Source: Streptomyces sp. NBC_01445 (GTDB lineage Bacteria > Actinomycetota > Actinomycetes > Streptomycetales > Streptomycetaceae). From it: a stretch of 64,000 nt of DNA. The first letter of the stretch is position 1. The number at the start of each line of letters is the position of its first letter. The stretch lies in NCBI RefSeq assembly GCF_035918235.1, contig NZ_CP109485.1, forward strand, positions 9,021,001 to 9,085,000, read 5' to 3'. The position numbers were made by a program, and so were the translations under genes. The notes below the pieces were generated by a model. That model did no database searches. It was given only the letters and a program-made list of their open reading frames with translations, and was not told the origin of the DNA. Below, one piece after another: positions 1 through 8,796 of this stretch.

Positions 1-1
1 C

Positions 2-2665
2 ATCGCCCGCAACTCCGGTGAGGGATCGGACCGTTCCTCCGGCAAGGGCGACTACCTCCTCGGCGACACCGAACGGGCCAACCTCGAGCTGCTGGGCCGC
101 ACCTACCAGCACGTGGTCGTGGTCATCAACTCCGGCGGCATCATCGACACCAGCTTCTACCAGCAGATCAACGCCGCGGAGAAGGACTCGTCCGGTGGGC
201 AGGCCCTGGACTCGATGCTGCTGATGAGCCAGGCCGGCCAGGAGAGCGGCAACGCCCTCGTCGACGTCCTCAACGGCACCACCACCCCCTCCGGGAAGCT
301 CACCGACACCTGGGCATCCAGCTACTCCGACTATCCGGCCTCCGCTACCTTCGCCAACAACGACGGCAACTCCGCGACCGAGGAGTACGGCGAGGGCATC
401 TACGTCGGATACCGCTACTTCGATTCCTTCTACCGCTCGATCAACAAGAGCGACCCCGCTTCCGTCGTCAACTACCCCTTCGGCTACGGCGGTTCTTACA
501 CCGATTTCAGCATCCAGGCGCAGAAGGTGACCGCGAGCGCCAAGCAGGTGTCGGTCACCGCCAAGGTCACCAACACCGGGCACCGTTACAGCGGCAAGGA
601 GACCGTGCAGGTCTACGTCTCCGCCCCGCAGACCGGCGCGGACAAGGCCTACCAGCAGCTCGCCGGCTACGCGAAGACGGACGACCTGGCCCCCGGCGCC
701 TCGCAGACCGTGACGGTCACCTTCAACACCTCCTCGCTGGCCTCCTACAGTGAATCTCGAGCCGCATGGGTCCTCGACGCCGGTGACTACCTCGTCCGCG
801 TCGGCAACTCGTCCCGCAACACCCACGTCGCCGCCAAGCTGAACCTCGCCAAGCCCGTCGTGACCGAACAGGACCACAACGAGCTGAACGACCAGAAGCC
901 CGCGACCGAACTCACCAGCAAGCCCGCGGACTTCTACACCTACGGCGACGAGCAGAAGGAGATCGCCCACGCCCGGCGCATCAACCTGGACACCCACTCG
1001 TTCCACACCGAGAACGACGCCTCCGACGACGAGCAGGACGTCACCGTCGACTCGACCTCGCCCTACTACGCCCTCGACGGGGACAAGATCTCCTCCACCA
1101 CCGTCTATCTCGACCGCGACGAGAAGGACTGGGAAGGAACGGGCGCCCCCTACGCGCCCAAGACCGGAGAGAAGGTCAAGCACGTCAGGACCAGCTCCGG
1201 CAGCACCCTCTACGACGTCGCCAAGGGCAGGACCTCGATCGAGCAGTTCGTCGCCGGACTCACGGTGAAGCAGCTCGCCGACATCGTGGAAGGCTCCAGC
1301 GTCGGAGGCACCACCCCATCAGCCGTCGGAGCCGCCGGATACACCACCGGAGCCCACGAGGACCTCGGCATCCCGAGCATGACCCTGTCCGACGGACCCG
1401 CGGGACTGCGCCTCACCCAGCAGATCGCCACGACCCCGCCCACCTACCAGTACGGCACCGCCTGGCCCATCGGCACCCTCCTGGCCCAGACCTGGGACCG
1501 TGACCTGGTCGACAAGGTCGGCACCGCCGTCGGCAAGGAGATGAACGAATACGGGGTCTCCCTCTGGCTGGCACCCGGCATGAACATCCACCGCGACCCC
1601 CTGAACGGCCGCAACTTCGAGTACTACTCCGAAGACCCCCTGATCTCCGGACTCACCGCCGCGGCCACCACCGAGGGCGTCCAGAGCAACCCGGGCGTGG
1701 GAGTGACCATCAAGCACTTCGCCGCGAACAACCAGGAGACCGCCCGTAACTCCAGCAACGCCGTGGTCGGCGAACGGGCCCTGCGCGAGATCGAGCTCAA
1801 GGGCTTCGAGATCGCCGTCAAGGCCGCCCAGCCCATGTCCGTCATGAGCTCTTACAACAAGGTCAACGGCACCTACGCCTCCGGCAACTACGACCTGCTC
1901 ACCGACGTGCTACGCGGCGAATGGGGCTTCAAGGGCACCGTCATGACCGACTGGGGCGGAGCGCACGGCGCCACCAACACCATGTATTCCGGCAACGACC
2001 TCATAGAGCCCGGCGGCAGGCCCTCCGACATCGTCAACGCCACCGTCAAGGCCGCACCGACCCTCGACGTCCACGGCCTGCCCGCCTACACCAAGACCGT
2101 CCGGAGCACCGGCTCCACCAGCTACACCTTCCAGCTCGGCGGACTTACCCTGGCAGCCGGCGGCACCACCACCGTCTCCTCCACCATCGACGGCACGACG
2201 GACCTGTCGAAGACCCCGCTGTCCGGCACCACGACGATCGACGCGATCAACAACCAGACCTACACGGCTCACCCGAAATTCACCTCGGTCGACGACGCCT
2301 ACCAGGCCGTTCAGGACCTGCTCGCCTCCTCCGCCCTGACCGCGACCCAGAAGGCTGCCGTCACGGTCTCGGACGTGCAGCACAGCACGGCAGGGGACTC
2401 GACCAGCCCCGTAACCTCCTACACCGTCACCCTGACCGGCAACTACCCTGCGGCCAGCGCCTACACGATGCGGCTGGGCGACCTGCAGCGCAGCGCGATC
2501 CGGATCCTCACCACGGCGTCCAAGACCGCCTCGTTCCAGCAACTGGCCCAGTCCCAAAAGGTACGAGGCATCTCGGTGGGCTCCTACACCGACCAGTTCA
2601 AGAACCTCGACCCGACGGTCACCTCCGTCAAGGGCCGAGTCCAGCAGCCCTACCACAAGCGCTGA
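2..2665 (+). CDS. Glycoside hydrolase family 3 protein, 5' partial, permuted domain order
   Basis: The reading frame is already open at base 2, so the N-terminus lies outside the window. The visible protein first shows a GH3 C-terminal (alpha/beta sandwich) portion with GQESGNALVDVLNG and PSGKLTDTW, then a fibronectin-III-like domain (TNTGHRYSGKETVQVYV), and only then the GH3 catalytic barrel with LSDGPAGLR, NGRNFEYYSEDP, KHFAANNQE and the nucleophile motif MTDW (Asp codon 1949-1951). In common GH3 enzymes the barrel comes first; the reversed order is known from a minority, for example ruminococcal beta-glucosidases. It probably hydrolyses beta-linked glucosides; the exact substrate cannot be read. 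A terminator hairpin follows directly. Confidence 0.9.
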   Translation: MARNSGEGSDRSSGKGDYLLGDTERANLELLGRTYQHVVVVINSGGIIDTSFYQQINAAEKDSSGGQALDSMLLMSQAGQESGNALVDVLNGTTTPSGKLTDTWASSYSDYPASATFANNDGNSATEEYGEGIYVGYRYFDSFYRSINKSDPASVVNYPFGYGGSYTDFSIQAQKVTASAKQVSVTAKVTNTGHRYSGKETVQVYVSAPQTGADKAYQQLAGYAKTDDLAPGASQTVTVTFNTSSLASYSESRAAWVLDAGDYLVRVGNSSRNTHVAAKLNLAKPVVTEQDHNELNDQKPATELTSKPADFYTYGDEQKEIAHARRINLDTHSFHTENDASDDEQDVTVDSTSPYYALDGDKISSTTVYLDRDEKDWEGTGAPYAPKTGEKVKHVRTSSGSTLYDVAKGRTSIEQFVAGLTVKQLADIVEGSSVGGTTPSAVGAAGYTTGAHEDLGIPSMTLSDGPAGLRLTQQIATTPPTYQYGTAWPIGTLLAQTWDRDLVDKVGTAVGKEMNEYGVSLWLAPGMNIHRDPLNGRNFEYYSEDPLISGLTAAATTEGVQSNPGVGVTIKHFAANNQETARNSSNAVVGERALREIELKGFEIAVKAAQPMSVMSSYNKVNGTYASGNYDLLTDVLRGEWGFKGTVMTDWGGAHGATNTMYSGNDLIEPGGRPSDIVNATVKAAPTLDVHGLPAYTKTVRSTGSTSYTFQLGGLTLAAGGTTTVSSTIDGTTDLSKTPLSGTTTIDAINNQTYTAHPKFTSVDDAYQAVQDLLASSALTATQKAAVTVSDVQHSTAGDSTSPVTSYTVTLTGNYPAASAYTMRLGDLQRSAIRILTTASKTASFQQLAQSQKVRGISVGSYTDQFKNLDPTVTSVKGRVQQPYHKR

Positions 2666-2671
2666 CCATGC

Positions 2672-2704
2672 GGGCGGCGGCCGATCACACAGAGGCCGCC
2701 GCCC
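2672..2704 (+). terminator. Stem-loop terminator after the GH3 gene
   Basis: GGGCGGCGGCC and GGCCGCCGCCC form a perfect 11-bp stem around an 11-nt loop, starting 7 bp after the GH3 stop codon. There is no clear U-tract, as is usual for actinobacterial terminators. Confidence 0.75.
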
Positions 2705-2707
2705 CCG

Positions 2708-2994
2708 CGCTTGCCGGCGGACTGTTCGTGGGCTGCTCGTCCGATACGTTCGAGCGGTGCCTGCCGGAGAAAACCGGGGAGGTCAGCTCAGCCGATCTCG
2801 AGGGTAGCTACCGAGGTTCGGGCGACGACGAGGGAGCCACGATCACCCTCAAGGCAACTGGGCACAACGGTGCTGATCAGTTCGCTTTCTCAGTTCTGCG
2901 CGACACGCGATGCTGCGGTTGGTGCCGGTTGTATGCCGGGCGATCTACGGAGAGTAATTGTCAAGAGTTGTGGGTCAGCAGCGGCTCACCATGA
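2708..2994 (+). pseudogene. Remnant of a small lipoprotein gene
   Basis: The frame encodes a lipobox-like LFVGC followed by CLPEKTGEVSSADLEGSYRG and ATITLKATG. This resembles the start of Streptomyces lipoproteins that carry a short 'GTY/SYxG...ITLKxDG' beta-rich domain. The only upstream ATG (2668) is an unlikely start because it lies at the edge of the GH3 terminator hairpin, and the family resemblance ends after about 60 residues (ADQFAFSVL). The frame then runs into unrelated sequence and stops near the adjacent IS-associated gene. I read it as a fragment truncated at both ends; the family assignment is by resemblance only. Confidence 0.4.
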
Positions 2995-3309
2995 TTCGCG
3001 GCCCAGGTGCACGAGACCTTGGATGGTGCCCAGGCGGGTGTGCAGGGTGGGCTCTGGGGCCGGGGTGTAGGTGAGCAAGAGGACCCGGGCCGCCGGGTGT
3101 TCCGGGGTGTAGAGGTCGTCCTGGCCGTCATCGCCGGGGATGGCGTTCGGCTGGATCTCGATGTGTCCGTAGGTGCCCTGGGCGAGGTAGTAGACGCCCC
3201 GGTAGTCACTTTCGCGCTCGGTGAAGACCACATTGAGGTGGCTGGTGACGAGGAGGACCAGTTCACTCGCGATGTAGGTGCTCGTGCCGTAGGTGTCGTA
3301 GTTGGTCAT
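2986..3309 (-). CDS. Small hypothetical protein downstream of the transposase
   Basis: This is a 107-residue protein of unknown function beginning MTNYDTYGTSTYIASELV. It contains an ERESDYRGVYYL segment, an acidic DDGQDDLY stretch and no membrane segment. The ATG lies 12 bp after the transposase stop codon on the same strand, so the two are probably co-transcribed. The frame is intact although the transposase is frameshifted. I have an impression that similar proteins recur beside mutator-type transposases in Streptomyces, which would make it a passenger gene, but that needs a search. The shape (small, acidic, cytosolic) would also fit an immunity protein. Confidence 0.6.
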   Translation of the reverse strand: MTNYDTYGTSTYIASELVLLVTSHLNVVFTERESDYRGVYYLAQGTYGHIEIQPNAIPGDDGQDDLYTPEHPAARVLLLTYTPAPEPTLHTRLGTIQGLVHLGRESW

Positions 3310-3321
3310 GGTGGTCTGATT

Positions 3322-4286
3322 TTATGCCGCTAGCGTCTCGGGGCGTTCGAGGAGCTCGCCGCGTTCGAAGCGGGCTCCGGCTTTCACCAGGGCGACGAGG
3401 TGGGGTGCGTTGACGGCCCGCCATCGTGCCTGGGCGGACTCGACGAGCTTGAACACCATCGCCAGGGCGGCCGCGGGAGCCGGCCCCCTTGGTGACCTTC
3501 GTCCGCAGCCGCACGGTCGCGAAGGTCGACTCGATCGGGTTCGTGGTCCGCAGATGGATCCAGTGCTCGGCGGGGAAGTCGTAGAAGGCCAGCAGCTCGG
3601 CCTCATTATCCGTGATCTTCTTGACGGCCTTTGGGAACTTCGCTTTGTACTGTTTCTCGAACGCCTTGACCGCCCTGGCCGCGTGCTCCTTGTCCTCGGC
3701 GTTGCAGATGTCCTGGATGGCCTTCTTCGCCGCGGGCTGGGCCGACTTGGGCAGGCTGTCGAGGACGTTGGCCGTCTTGTGGACCCAGCACCTTTGGTGG
3801 CGGGTTTCGGGGAAGACCTCGTGAAGCGCATTCCAGAAGCCGAGGGCGCCGTCACCGACGGCGAGGACGGGAGCGCGCATGCCCCGCCGGGCAGCATCTC
3901 GCAGCAGGCTCGCCCAGGACTCCGTGGATTCCCGGTAGCCGTCGGCCATGGCGATTGGTTCCTTGGTGCCGTCCGCGCGCACGCCCATCACAACCAGGAC
4001 GGCGGCCTTGGTCTCCTCCAGGCGTATGCGCAGGTGGATGCCGTCGGCCCAGACGTAGACGTAGTCCGTGGCGGACAGGTCGCGCTCGCCGAACGCCTTG
4101 TGGTCGGCCTGCCACTGGGTGGTCAGCCGGGTCACGGTGGCCGGGAAAGGCCGGCGGAGGAGCCGAGGAACTGCTCGAGCGCGGGCACGAAGTCGCCGCC
4201 GGCCGTGCAGGTAGAGAAGTGGCAACACCTCGCTGATCTTCGGGGACTTCCTGGCCCAGGGCGGCAGGATCGCCGAGGAGAACCGC
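3322..4286 (-). pseudogene. IS256/mutator-family transposase, truncated and frameshifted
   Basis: The fragment carries typical mutator-family blocks: YVYVWADGIHLRIRL (first catalytic Asp), GVRADGTKEPIAMADGYRES, VLAVGDGALGFWNALHEVFPETRHQRCWVHKTANVL, and HWIHLRTTNPIESTFATVRLRTK (catalytic Glu). About 150 N-terminal residues are missing. Two compensating small deletions around 4145-4210 scramble some 20 residues: GGDFVPALEQFLGSSAGLS sits in another frame. A further indel near 3478 moves the C-terminal AALAMVFKLVESAQARWRAVNAPHLVALVKAG into the frame that stops at 3322. It cannot make active transposase. Confidence 0.9.
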
Positions 4287-4779
4287 TTGTGTTGCGCTGC
4301 TTGGCCGGCCAGTCCTCCATCCCGGCGAGCAGCCGCATGCCGCCGGGGTTGGCGGCCAGCAGGTCTCCCGTTCGGCTGACCACATGGGCGGGGTTGGGCC
4401 GCAGGCTCTCCAGGAGCAACTTGGTCCCCGGACGTACGGTGCGGCTGGGCGTGGCCGGTGGCGTCGGTGCGGTGCGGGCGGCCCGCGCGGCCAGGCTGCG
4501 CAGGTGCTCATGCTCCGCGTCCCCCAGGCGTAGGGCGTCAGCGAGGGCGTCGATCACGGAGGGGCTGGGGCGGGTCTCCTTGCCGCGCTCCAGGCGTGCG
4601 TAGTAGTCGATGCTGATGCGGGCCAGGGTGGCCAGTTCCTCGCGGCGCAGTCCCGGGGTGCGGCGCGGCCCGGAGCCGGTCGGCAAGCCCGCCTCCTCGG
4701 GGCTCACCTGCGCCCGGCGGGCACGCAGGTAGCGCCCCAGCTCGGTGCCGTTACTGCTGGTGGGCTGCTCACGATCCAT
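4287..4779 (-). pseudogene. XRE-family (MmyB-like) regulator, truncated by the IS element
   Basis: From ATG 4779 the protein starts MDREQPTSSNGTELGRYLRARR and shows the XRE helix-turn-helix PGLRREELATLARISIDYYARLERG, then the beginning of the MmyB-like ligand domain. After MEDWPAKQRNT (about 165 residues) the frame runs into transposase sequence, so the C-terminal domain (normally about another 110 residues) is lost. The junction is at about 4287. In this family the regulator often sits beside the oxidoreductase it controls, which fits the neighbouring nitroreductase remnant. Confidence 0.8.
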
Positions 4780-5006
4780 GCCGTCGAGTGTGGCCGGGCG
4801 GCGGGCCGCGGTGGTAGGCGCGTGGGGTGCCCTGCCACAGCACCGAACGCGGCTCCATGGCACAGCCCGCCCTGCCACATCGCGTCGCCCGGCGGCAGCC
4901 TGGATGTGTGCGGAAGAGGGCCCTGCCCGCGCGGCCGACATTGTGGTCCCCGCTCTCCGGTGTCCATCGCTTCCCTTCCTTCCACCCGTCACAGAAACAG
5001 AGCCAT

Positions 5007-5442
5007 AGACCATGTCGCCGAATGTCGGCATGAACAGGAAGGCGACGTGGGGAGCGCCGAAGAGGGCCAGGTTCTCGCGGGATGCGGCCTTCCTGGCCGT
5101 CCGGTCCGAGCGCGGTATTCCCAGGGCCTGGTAGAGGGTCGCGGCGTGCTGGTGCGCCCTGTCGAGGTAGGTACCCTCGCCGAAGTCGGCGTAGTCGAAG
5201 GTGAAGTCGTAGGAGAACCGTCCCTCCTCGTCGGCCTTGAGCAGATGTCCGCTCAGGGCGTCCCGCTCCGCGCCCGAGACGACGTGCACTGTCCAGGGCT
5301 GGGTGTTGCAGTTCGAGGGGGCGGTTTGAGCGTCCTCCAGCACGCCGCGGATGTCCGACGGGGACAGCGGGTTGGGCAGGAATCCACGCACGGAGCGCCG
5401 GGACCGCACAAGGTCCCTAAACGGTGATGCTGTGCTGGGCAA
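5007..5442 (-). pseudogene. Nitroreductase family protein, 3'-truncated
   Basis: The apparent start is TTG 5442 with AGGAA just upstream. The N-terminal half has nitroreductase hallmarks: FRDLVRSRRSVRGF (FMN phosphate contacts), APSNCNTQPWTVHVV and ENLALFGAPHVAFLFMPTFGD. Resemblance ends after about 140 residues, and the frame then continues without a stop through about 230 bp of unrelated DNA into the XRE gene, producing a meaningless 436-codon chimera. The C-terminal half, with FMN and dimer contacts, is absent, so the gene is inactive. Confidence 0.8.
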
Positions 5443-5477
5443 GGTGATTCCTGTGTTGCGAGCGGCTCATGCGGGGC

Positions 5478-5720
5478 CGTCCACGGCATCGGGAACACGC
5501 AGGGGGCCACGACGTCGACGAATGCAGGCCAATCGCCGGCCTGGCCGGCGGTGAGAACGAGTGTCAGCGGTCGGCAGCGGCTGTAGGTGGCGGCGAGGTG
5601 GATCTCTGTGGTCAGTCCGCCGCGGGACCGGCCGCGTCTCACAAGCCCGATACCTGTGCCCTCTCTCGAAGTCTGAGCCGAGGCCCACACGTGCCGCCAG
5701 CGCTGCAGGGCTGATTGGGT
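5478..5720 (-). mobile_element. IS5-type transposase fragment at the 3' end of pqqE
   Basis: A degraded stretch reads ALQRW...GRSRGGLTTEIHLAATYSRCRPLTLVLTAGQAGD, matching the central GRSRGGLTTKIH block of IS5-family transposases common in Streptomyces. Only about 80 codons are recognisable; both transposase ends and the inverted repeats are missing. It begins immediately after the pqqE stop codon. Confidence 0.7.
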
Positions 5721-5721
5721 T

Positions 5722-6828
5722 TCAACGATGGTTAGCGGGCCGAGGCCCGCGGATCGGCCGTCGCGGGACTGGAGCGCTTGTCCGAGTACCGGCTTCCCGG
5801 GCAGCATCGAGGACGATGTCGTGGTCGAGTGAGAGGGAACAGGCAGGATCGGTGCGGGTGGCGTCACCGGTCAGGGCGTAGGCCTGGCAGCGGCAGCCGC
5901 CGAAGTCCTTGCTCCGCAGGTCGCAGGTTTGGCAGGGGGAGGGCATCCACTGCGTGCCACGGAAGCGGTTGAAGGCTGGCGAGTGCTCCCAGATCCAAGA
6001 CAACGGTCGGTCGAGGGCGTTCGGGGCGTCGAGATCGGGCATAGAGGCTGCGGCGGGACAGGGAAGTGCGGTGCCGTCGGGGGCGATGGTGAGGGACACT
6101 GCGCCCCAGCCCCCCATGCACGGCTTCGGTGCACCGGAGAAGTAGTCCGGTTCCACCCAGGTGATGTCGACAGCGCCGTCGAGACGCTGGCGCCAGCTGT
6201 CAATGACCGTGTTGGCATAGGCGAGTTGATCGCGCGTGGGCATGAGAGTTGCGCGGTTGAGCAGTCCCCATCCGTAGAACTGGGCGTTGGCCAGCTCGAT
6301 CCGGTCCGCCTGCCAGTCCACGGCGAGTTGCATGACGGCGTCGATCACGTCGAGATTTTCGTGATGCAGCACGATGTTGAGGCCCAGAGGCAGACCGCGC
6401 TCCTTGATGAGCCGCGCCGCCGCCTTCTTCTCCTCGAATGAGGGATGGCCGGCGATCTTGTCGGAGCTGGCTGGGTCGGAGTGCTGAACGGAGAGCTGCA
6501 CGCTGTGCAGGCCGGATGCAGTGAGTTCTGTGAGGCGTTCGGATGTGAGGCCGACACCGCTGGTGACCAGCTGTGTATAGAGGCCTGCATCAGCGGCCGA
6601 CTGAGTGATCGCCGCGATGTCGCGGCGCAGAAGGGGCTCCCCGCCGGAGAGGTGGATCTGGAGCACTCCCATCTGCGCCGCTTGGTCGAATATCTGCGCC
6701 CATTGAGGTGCAGTGAGTTCTCGTGACCGCTTGGTCAGCTCGAGGGGATTCGAGCAGTACCCGCAGTGCAGTGGGCAGGCGTGGGTTAGTTCGGCGAGCA
6801 GCGCCCAGGGCGGGGCGGGAGCGGTCAC
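5722..6828 (-). CDS. pqqE: PQQ biosynthesis radical SAM protein PqqE
   Basis: PqqE makes the Glu-Tyr carbon-carbon crosslink in PqqA, the first committed step of pyrroloquinoline quinone synthesis. The 368-residue protein has the radical-SAM CX3CX2C motif (Cys18, Cys22, Cys25 in ACPLHCGYC), the LSGGEPLLR glycine motif and a C-terminal SPASM region with many cysteines (PCMGGWG, LPCPAA, CQTCDLRSKDFGGCRCQAY) for auxiliary Fe-S clusters. The GTG start at 6828 overlaps the pqqD stop (GTGA), indicating translational coupling; a longer upstream extension would run through pqqD. The gene ends exactly where the IS5 fragment begins, so its last residues may be altered. Confidence 0.96.
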   Translation of the reverse strand: MTAPAPPWALLAELTHACPLHCGYCSNPLELTKRSRELTAPQWAQIFDQAAQMGVLQIHLSGGEPLLRRDIAAITQSAADAGLYTQLVTSGVGLTSERLTELTASGLHSVQLSVQHSDPASSDKIAGHPSFEEKKAAARLIKERGLPLGLNIVLHHENLDVIDAVMQLAVDWQADRIELANAQFYGWGLLNRATLMPTRDQLAYANTVIDSWRQRLDGAVDITWVEPDYFSGAPKPCMGGWGAVSLTIAPDGTALPCPAAASMPDLDAPNALDRPLSWIWEHSPAFNRFRGTQWMPSPCQTCDLRSKDFGGCRCQAYALTGDATRTDPACSLSLDHDIVLDAAREAGTRTSAPVPRRPIRGPRPANHR

Positions 6829-7088
6829 TTGAGGCAACCCTTCGCGTGGAGGCGATACAGGAAGGAGGAGACGTCCGCGCGTCTGGCAAGCTGCGGGTGC
6901 GCGTCGATGATGTGGGTGGCGACTTCGTCCGCGGTGCGGGTTCCATCGCACAACGTCAGTACGGCACGAGCTGATCCGTGCAACACCACGACGCGTTCCG
7001 GCAGGAGCAGGACGTCCGTGCCGCGTGTCGCATCGTGGCGCAGGAGTGAGCCGGTGGGCAGTGCCGGGCGCCACGTCGTCCCGCTCAT
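6825..7088 (-). CDS. pqqD: PQQ biosynthesis peptide chaperone PqqD
   Basis: This is an 87-residue PqqD, the RiPP recognition element that binds PqqA and presents it to PqqE. It shows the family pattern: a short N-terminal strand (DVLLLPERVVVLHGSA), then the helical ILxLCDGxRTxDEVATHI block and a C-terminal FLYRLHAKG. The ATG at 7088 overlaps the pqqC stop codon (ATGA) and its own stop overlaps the pqqE start. It is the usual length for a stand-alone PqqD. Confidence 0.95.
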   Translation of the reverse strand: MSGTTWRPALPTGSLLRHDATRGTDVLLLPERVVVLHGSARAVLTLCDGTRTADEVATHIIDAHPQLARRADVSSFLYRLHAKGCLK

Positions 7089-7891
7089 CACGGTGTCCCT
7101 CGGAGGGTTGCGCGGGGCCGGTATCGGAGCGTCCCGGCGTTCTGCACACTGTCGAGCAGGGACCACAGGACGTCGCACTTGAAGGACAGGGCCGCAAGGG
7201 CCAGCTCCTGTCGATCACGCGTGACTGCCCACTCCTTCACCCAGGTCAGTGCTTCGGATCCGTCCCGGCGTCCCTGCGGCACCCGACCCCGGAAGTAGGA
7301 GAGGCCCTCGGCGGCGATCCAGGGGTAGTGGACGGGAAACGTCTCGAGTCGGGTCAGCATGATCGACGGCGCGCACAGTTCGGTAAGGGACGAGGCGACG
7401 GCTTCGAGGGTGCTCCTGTCACGGCAGAAGGTGACGTAGCTGTCCACGGCCAGGCGAACTCCGGGCAACAGGCGGCGGTGGTCGCTGAGTTCGTGGCGTG
7501 CGAGGCCCACCGCCTCGCCGAGCCGCAGCCAGCGCTCGATGCCGCTGTCGGAGGGCGAGGCGCCGCTGCTCGTGTCCGATGCTCCGTCGTGGTCCTGGAT
7601 ACGGCGGATCCAGGAGCGGCGGTGGGCCAGCGTCCCGAGTTTGGCAAGGATGAACGCGTCCTTGATCGGGATGTTGCACTGGTAGTAGAAGCGGTTGGCC
7701 ACCCAGGTGCGCATTTCGTCGCGGCTGAGATCGCCACGGTGCATGCGCTGATTGAAGGGGTGGTGGTCGTGGTAGTTGGCTGTCGCCAAAGTGCGTAGGC
7801 GTTCCTCCAGTTCCTCCGCGCTCCACGGAGGCTGCTCCTGGACAGAAGGTGGAGGGGCGTGTGTCTCAGCAAGGGGAACAGTGGTCGTCAT
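7088..7891 (-). CDS. pqqC: Pyrroloquinoline-quinone synthase PqqC
   Basis: PqqC is the cofactor-less oxidase that catalyses the final ring closure and eight-electron oxidation to PQQ. The 267-residue protein has the TENA/THI-4-like helical fold signatures of PqqC: YHDHHPFNQRMHRGDLSRDEMRTWVANRFYYQ near residue 40, AHRRSWIRRIQDHDG, and LTELCAPSIMLTRLETFPVHYPWI. The ATG at 7891 overlaps the pqqB stop by 4 bp, so it belongs to one coupled pqqBCDE unit. Confidence 0.96.
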   Translation of the reverse strand: MTTTVPLAETHAPPPSVQEQPPWSAEELEERLRTLATANYHDHHPFNQRMHRGDLSRDEMRTWVANRFYYQCNIPIKDAFILAKLGTLAHRRSWIRRIQDHDGASDTSSGASPSDSGIERWLRLGEAVGLARHELSDHRRLLPGVRLAVDSYVTFCRDRSTLEAVASSLTELCAPSIMLTRLETFPVHYPWIAAEGLSYFRGRVPQGRRDGSEALTWVKEWAVTRDRQELALAALSFKCDVLWSLLDSVQNAGTLRYRPRATLRGTP

Positions 7892-8787
7892 AGGTGGATC
7901 ACCATCCTGTCCTGGGCCACGCGCAGGCCGAGGTCCGCGAGCTGCTCATGCGCATCGTCTCCTGGCTCGACCAGAGGGTTCGTGTTGTTGAGGTGGGTGT
8001 AATAGGTATGCGTGCCGGTCTTGCTGAGACGGTGGGCGGTGCCCGTCGGACCGAAGATGGGCAGGTGCCCCATGCCCGATGCCGTCCGCTGCGAGATTCC
8101 GTGGCAGCGGGGCTCGTCCTCGTCGAGGAACGTGCCGTCGACCACGACGCAGTCCGCCGCCGCGATCTCCTCTTCCAGGCACTCGCTCCACGAGGCGAGG
8201 GCAGGGGCGTACAGGGCGCTGCGGTCGCTCGAGGGATCGTGCACCTTCAGGGCCACACTCCAGGTGGGATCCGCCGGTTCATCGGCGGCGTAACGAGGGC
8301 GCTTGGCGGACAGTGGCAGGGCGCTCACCTGGAGGCCCGCCACGTCTGCCGGCTCGGCGTGGCGCGTGAGCGGCAGGTCGTGCCAGGCCAACTCGGTGTA
8401 CGGGGCGAGGATTTCGGACAGGGGAAGGCGCGTGGACAGTGCCTCGCGTACGGGCTTCGTGCACCACACCTCGATCCGGGACGCCTCGCGCAGGCGGAGC
8501 AGGCCCAAGGTGTGGTCGAGTTCGGCGTCGGTGAGGACGACGCGGACGACGGGGGTGCGCACCGCTCCCGCTGCGGGGCGCAGGACCGAGTGGGTCTCGA
8601 GTTGTTCCGCGATGTCCGGGGTGGCGTTTGCGAGGAACCAGGTGTCGGGCTGCGGGCCGTGGACGGCGAGCCCGTCGTGCAGGCGTCGGCGGGTAGGGAA
8701 CCGGCGTGCCCCGGAACAGCCGGGGCACGCGCAGTTCCACTGGGGGAGGCCGCCGCCTGCTGCGGTTCCGAGGAGGCGCAGCAGCAC
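7888..8787 (-). CDS. pqqB: PQQ biosynthesis protein PqqB
   Basis: PqqB is a metallo-beta-lactamase-fold protein, reported to hydroxylate the crosslinked tyrosine in PQQ formation. The 299-residue sequence begins VLLRLLGTAAGGGLPQWNCACPGC (GTG 8787), typical of the family, and contains VVLTDAELDHTLGLLRLRE, VVVDGTFLDEDEP and GHLPIFGP. A two-cysteine CACPGC site near residue 20 is conserved in PqqB. It begins 9 bp after pqqA. Confidence 0.96.
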   Translation of the reverse strand: MLLRLLGTAAGGGLPQWNCACPGCSGARRFPTRRRLHDGLAVHGPQPDTWFLANATPDIAEQLETHSVLRPAAGAVRTPVVRVVLTDAELDHTLGLLRLREASRIEVWCTKPVREALSTRLPLSEILAPYTELAWHDLPLTRHAEPADVAGLQVSALPLSAKRPRYAADEPADPTWSVALKVHDPSSDRSALYAPALASWSECLEEEIAAADCVVVDGTFLDEDEPRCHGISQRTASGMGHLPIFGPTGTAHRLSKTGTHTYYTHLNNTNPLVEPGDDAHEQLADLGLRVAQDRMVIHL

Positions 8788-8796
8788 GACGGACGC

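Larger units (their letters stand above)
2986..4286 (-). mobile_element. IS256-type element remnant with adjoining small gene
   Basis: The element comprises a decayed mutator/IS256-family transposase (3322-4286) and, 12 bp beyond its stop, a small intact gene (2986-3309) on the same strand. Its inner border is sharp at about 4287, where the XRE regulator frame switches into transposase sequence. No terminal inverted repeats were recognised, so the outer limits are estimates. Confidence 0.55.

Noticed and set aside
2668..2994. Complete lipoprotein gene starting at ATG 2668
   Set aside because: The start lies at the edge of the GH3 terminator hairpin, has no ribosome site, and family resemblance ends abruptly; treated as a remnant.
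5253..5867. 204-codon frame as a real gene
   Set aside because: It overlaps the pqqE end and the nitroreductase start in another frame; only its middle matches an IS5 transposase.
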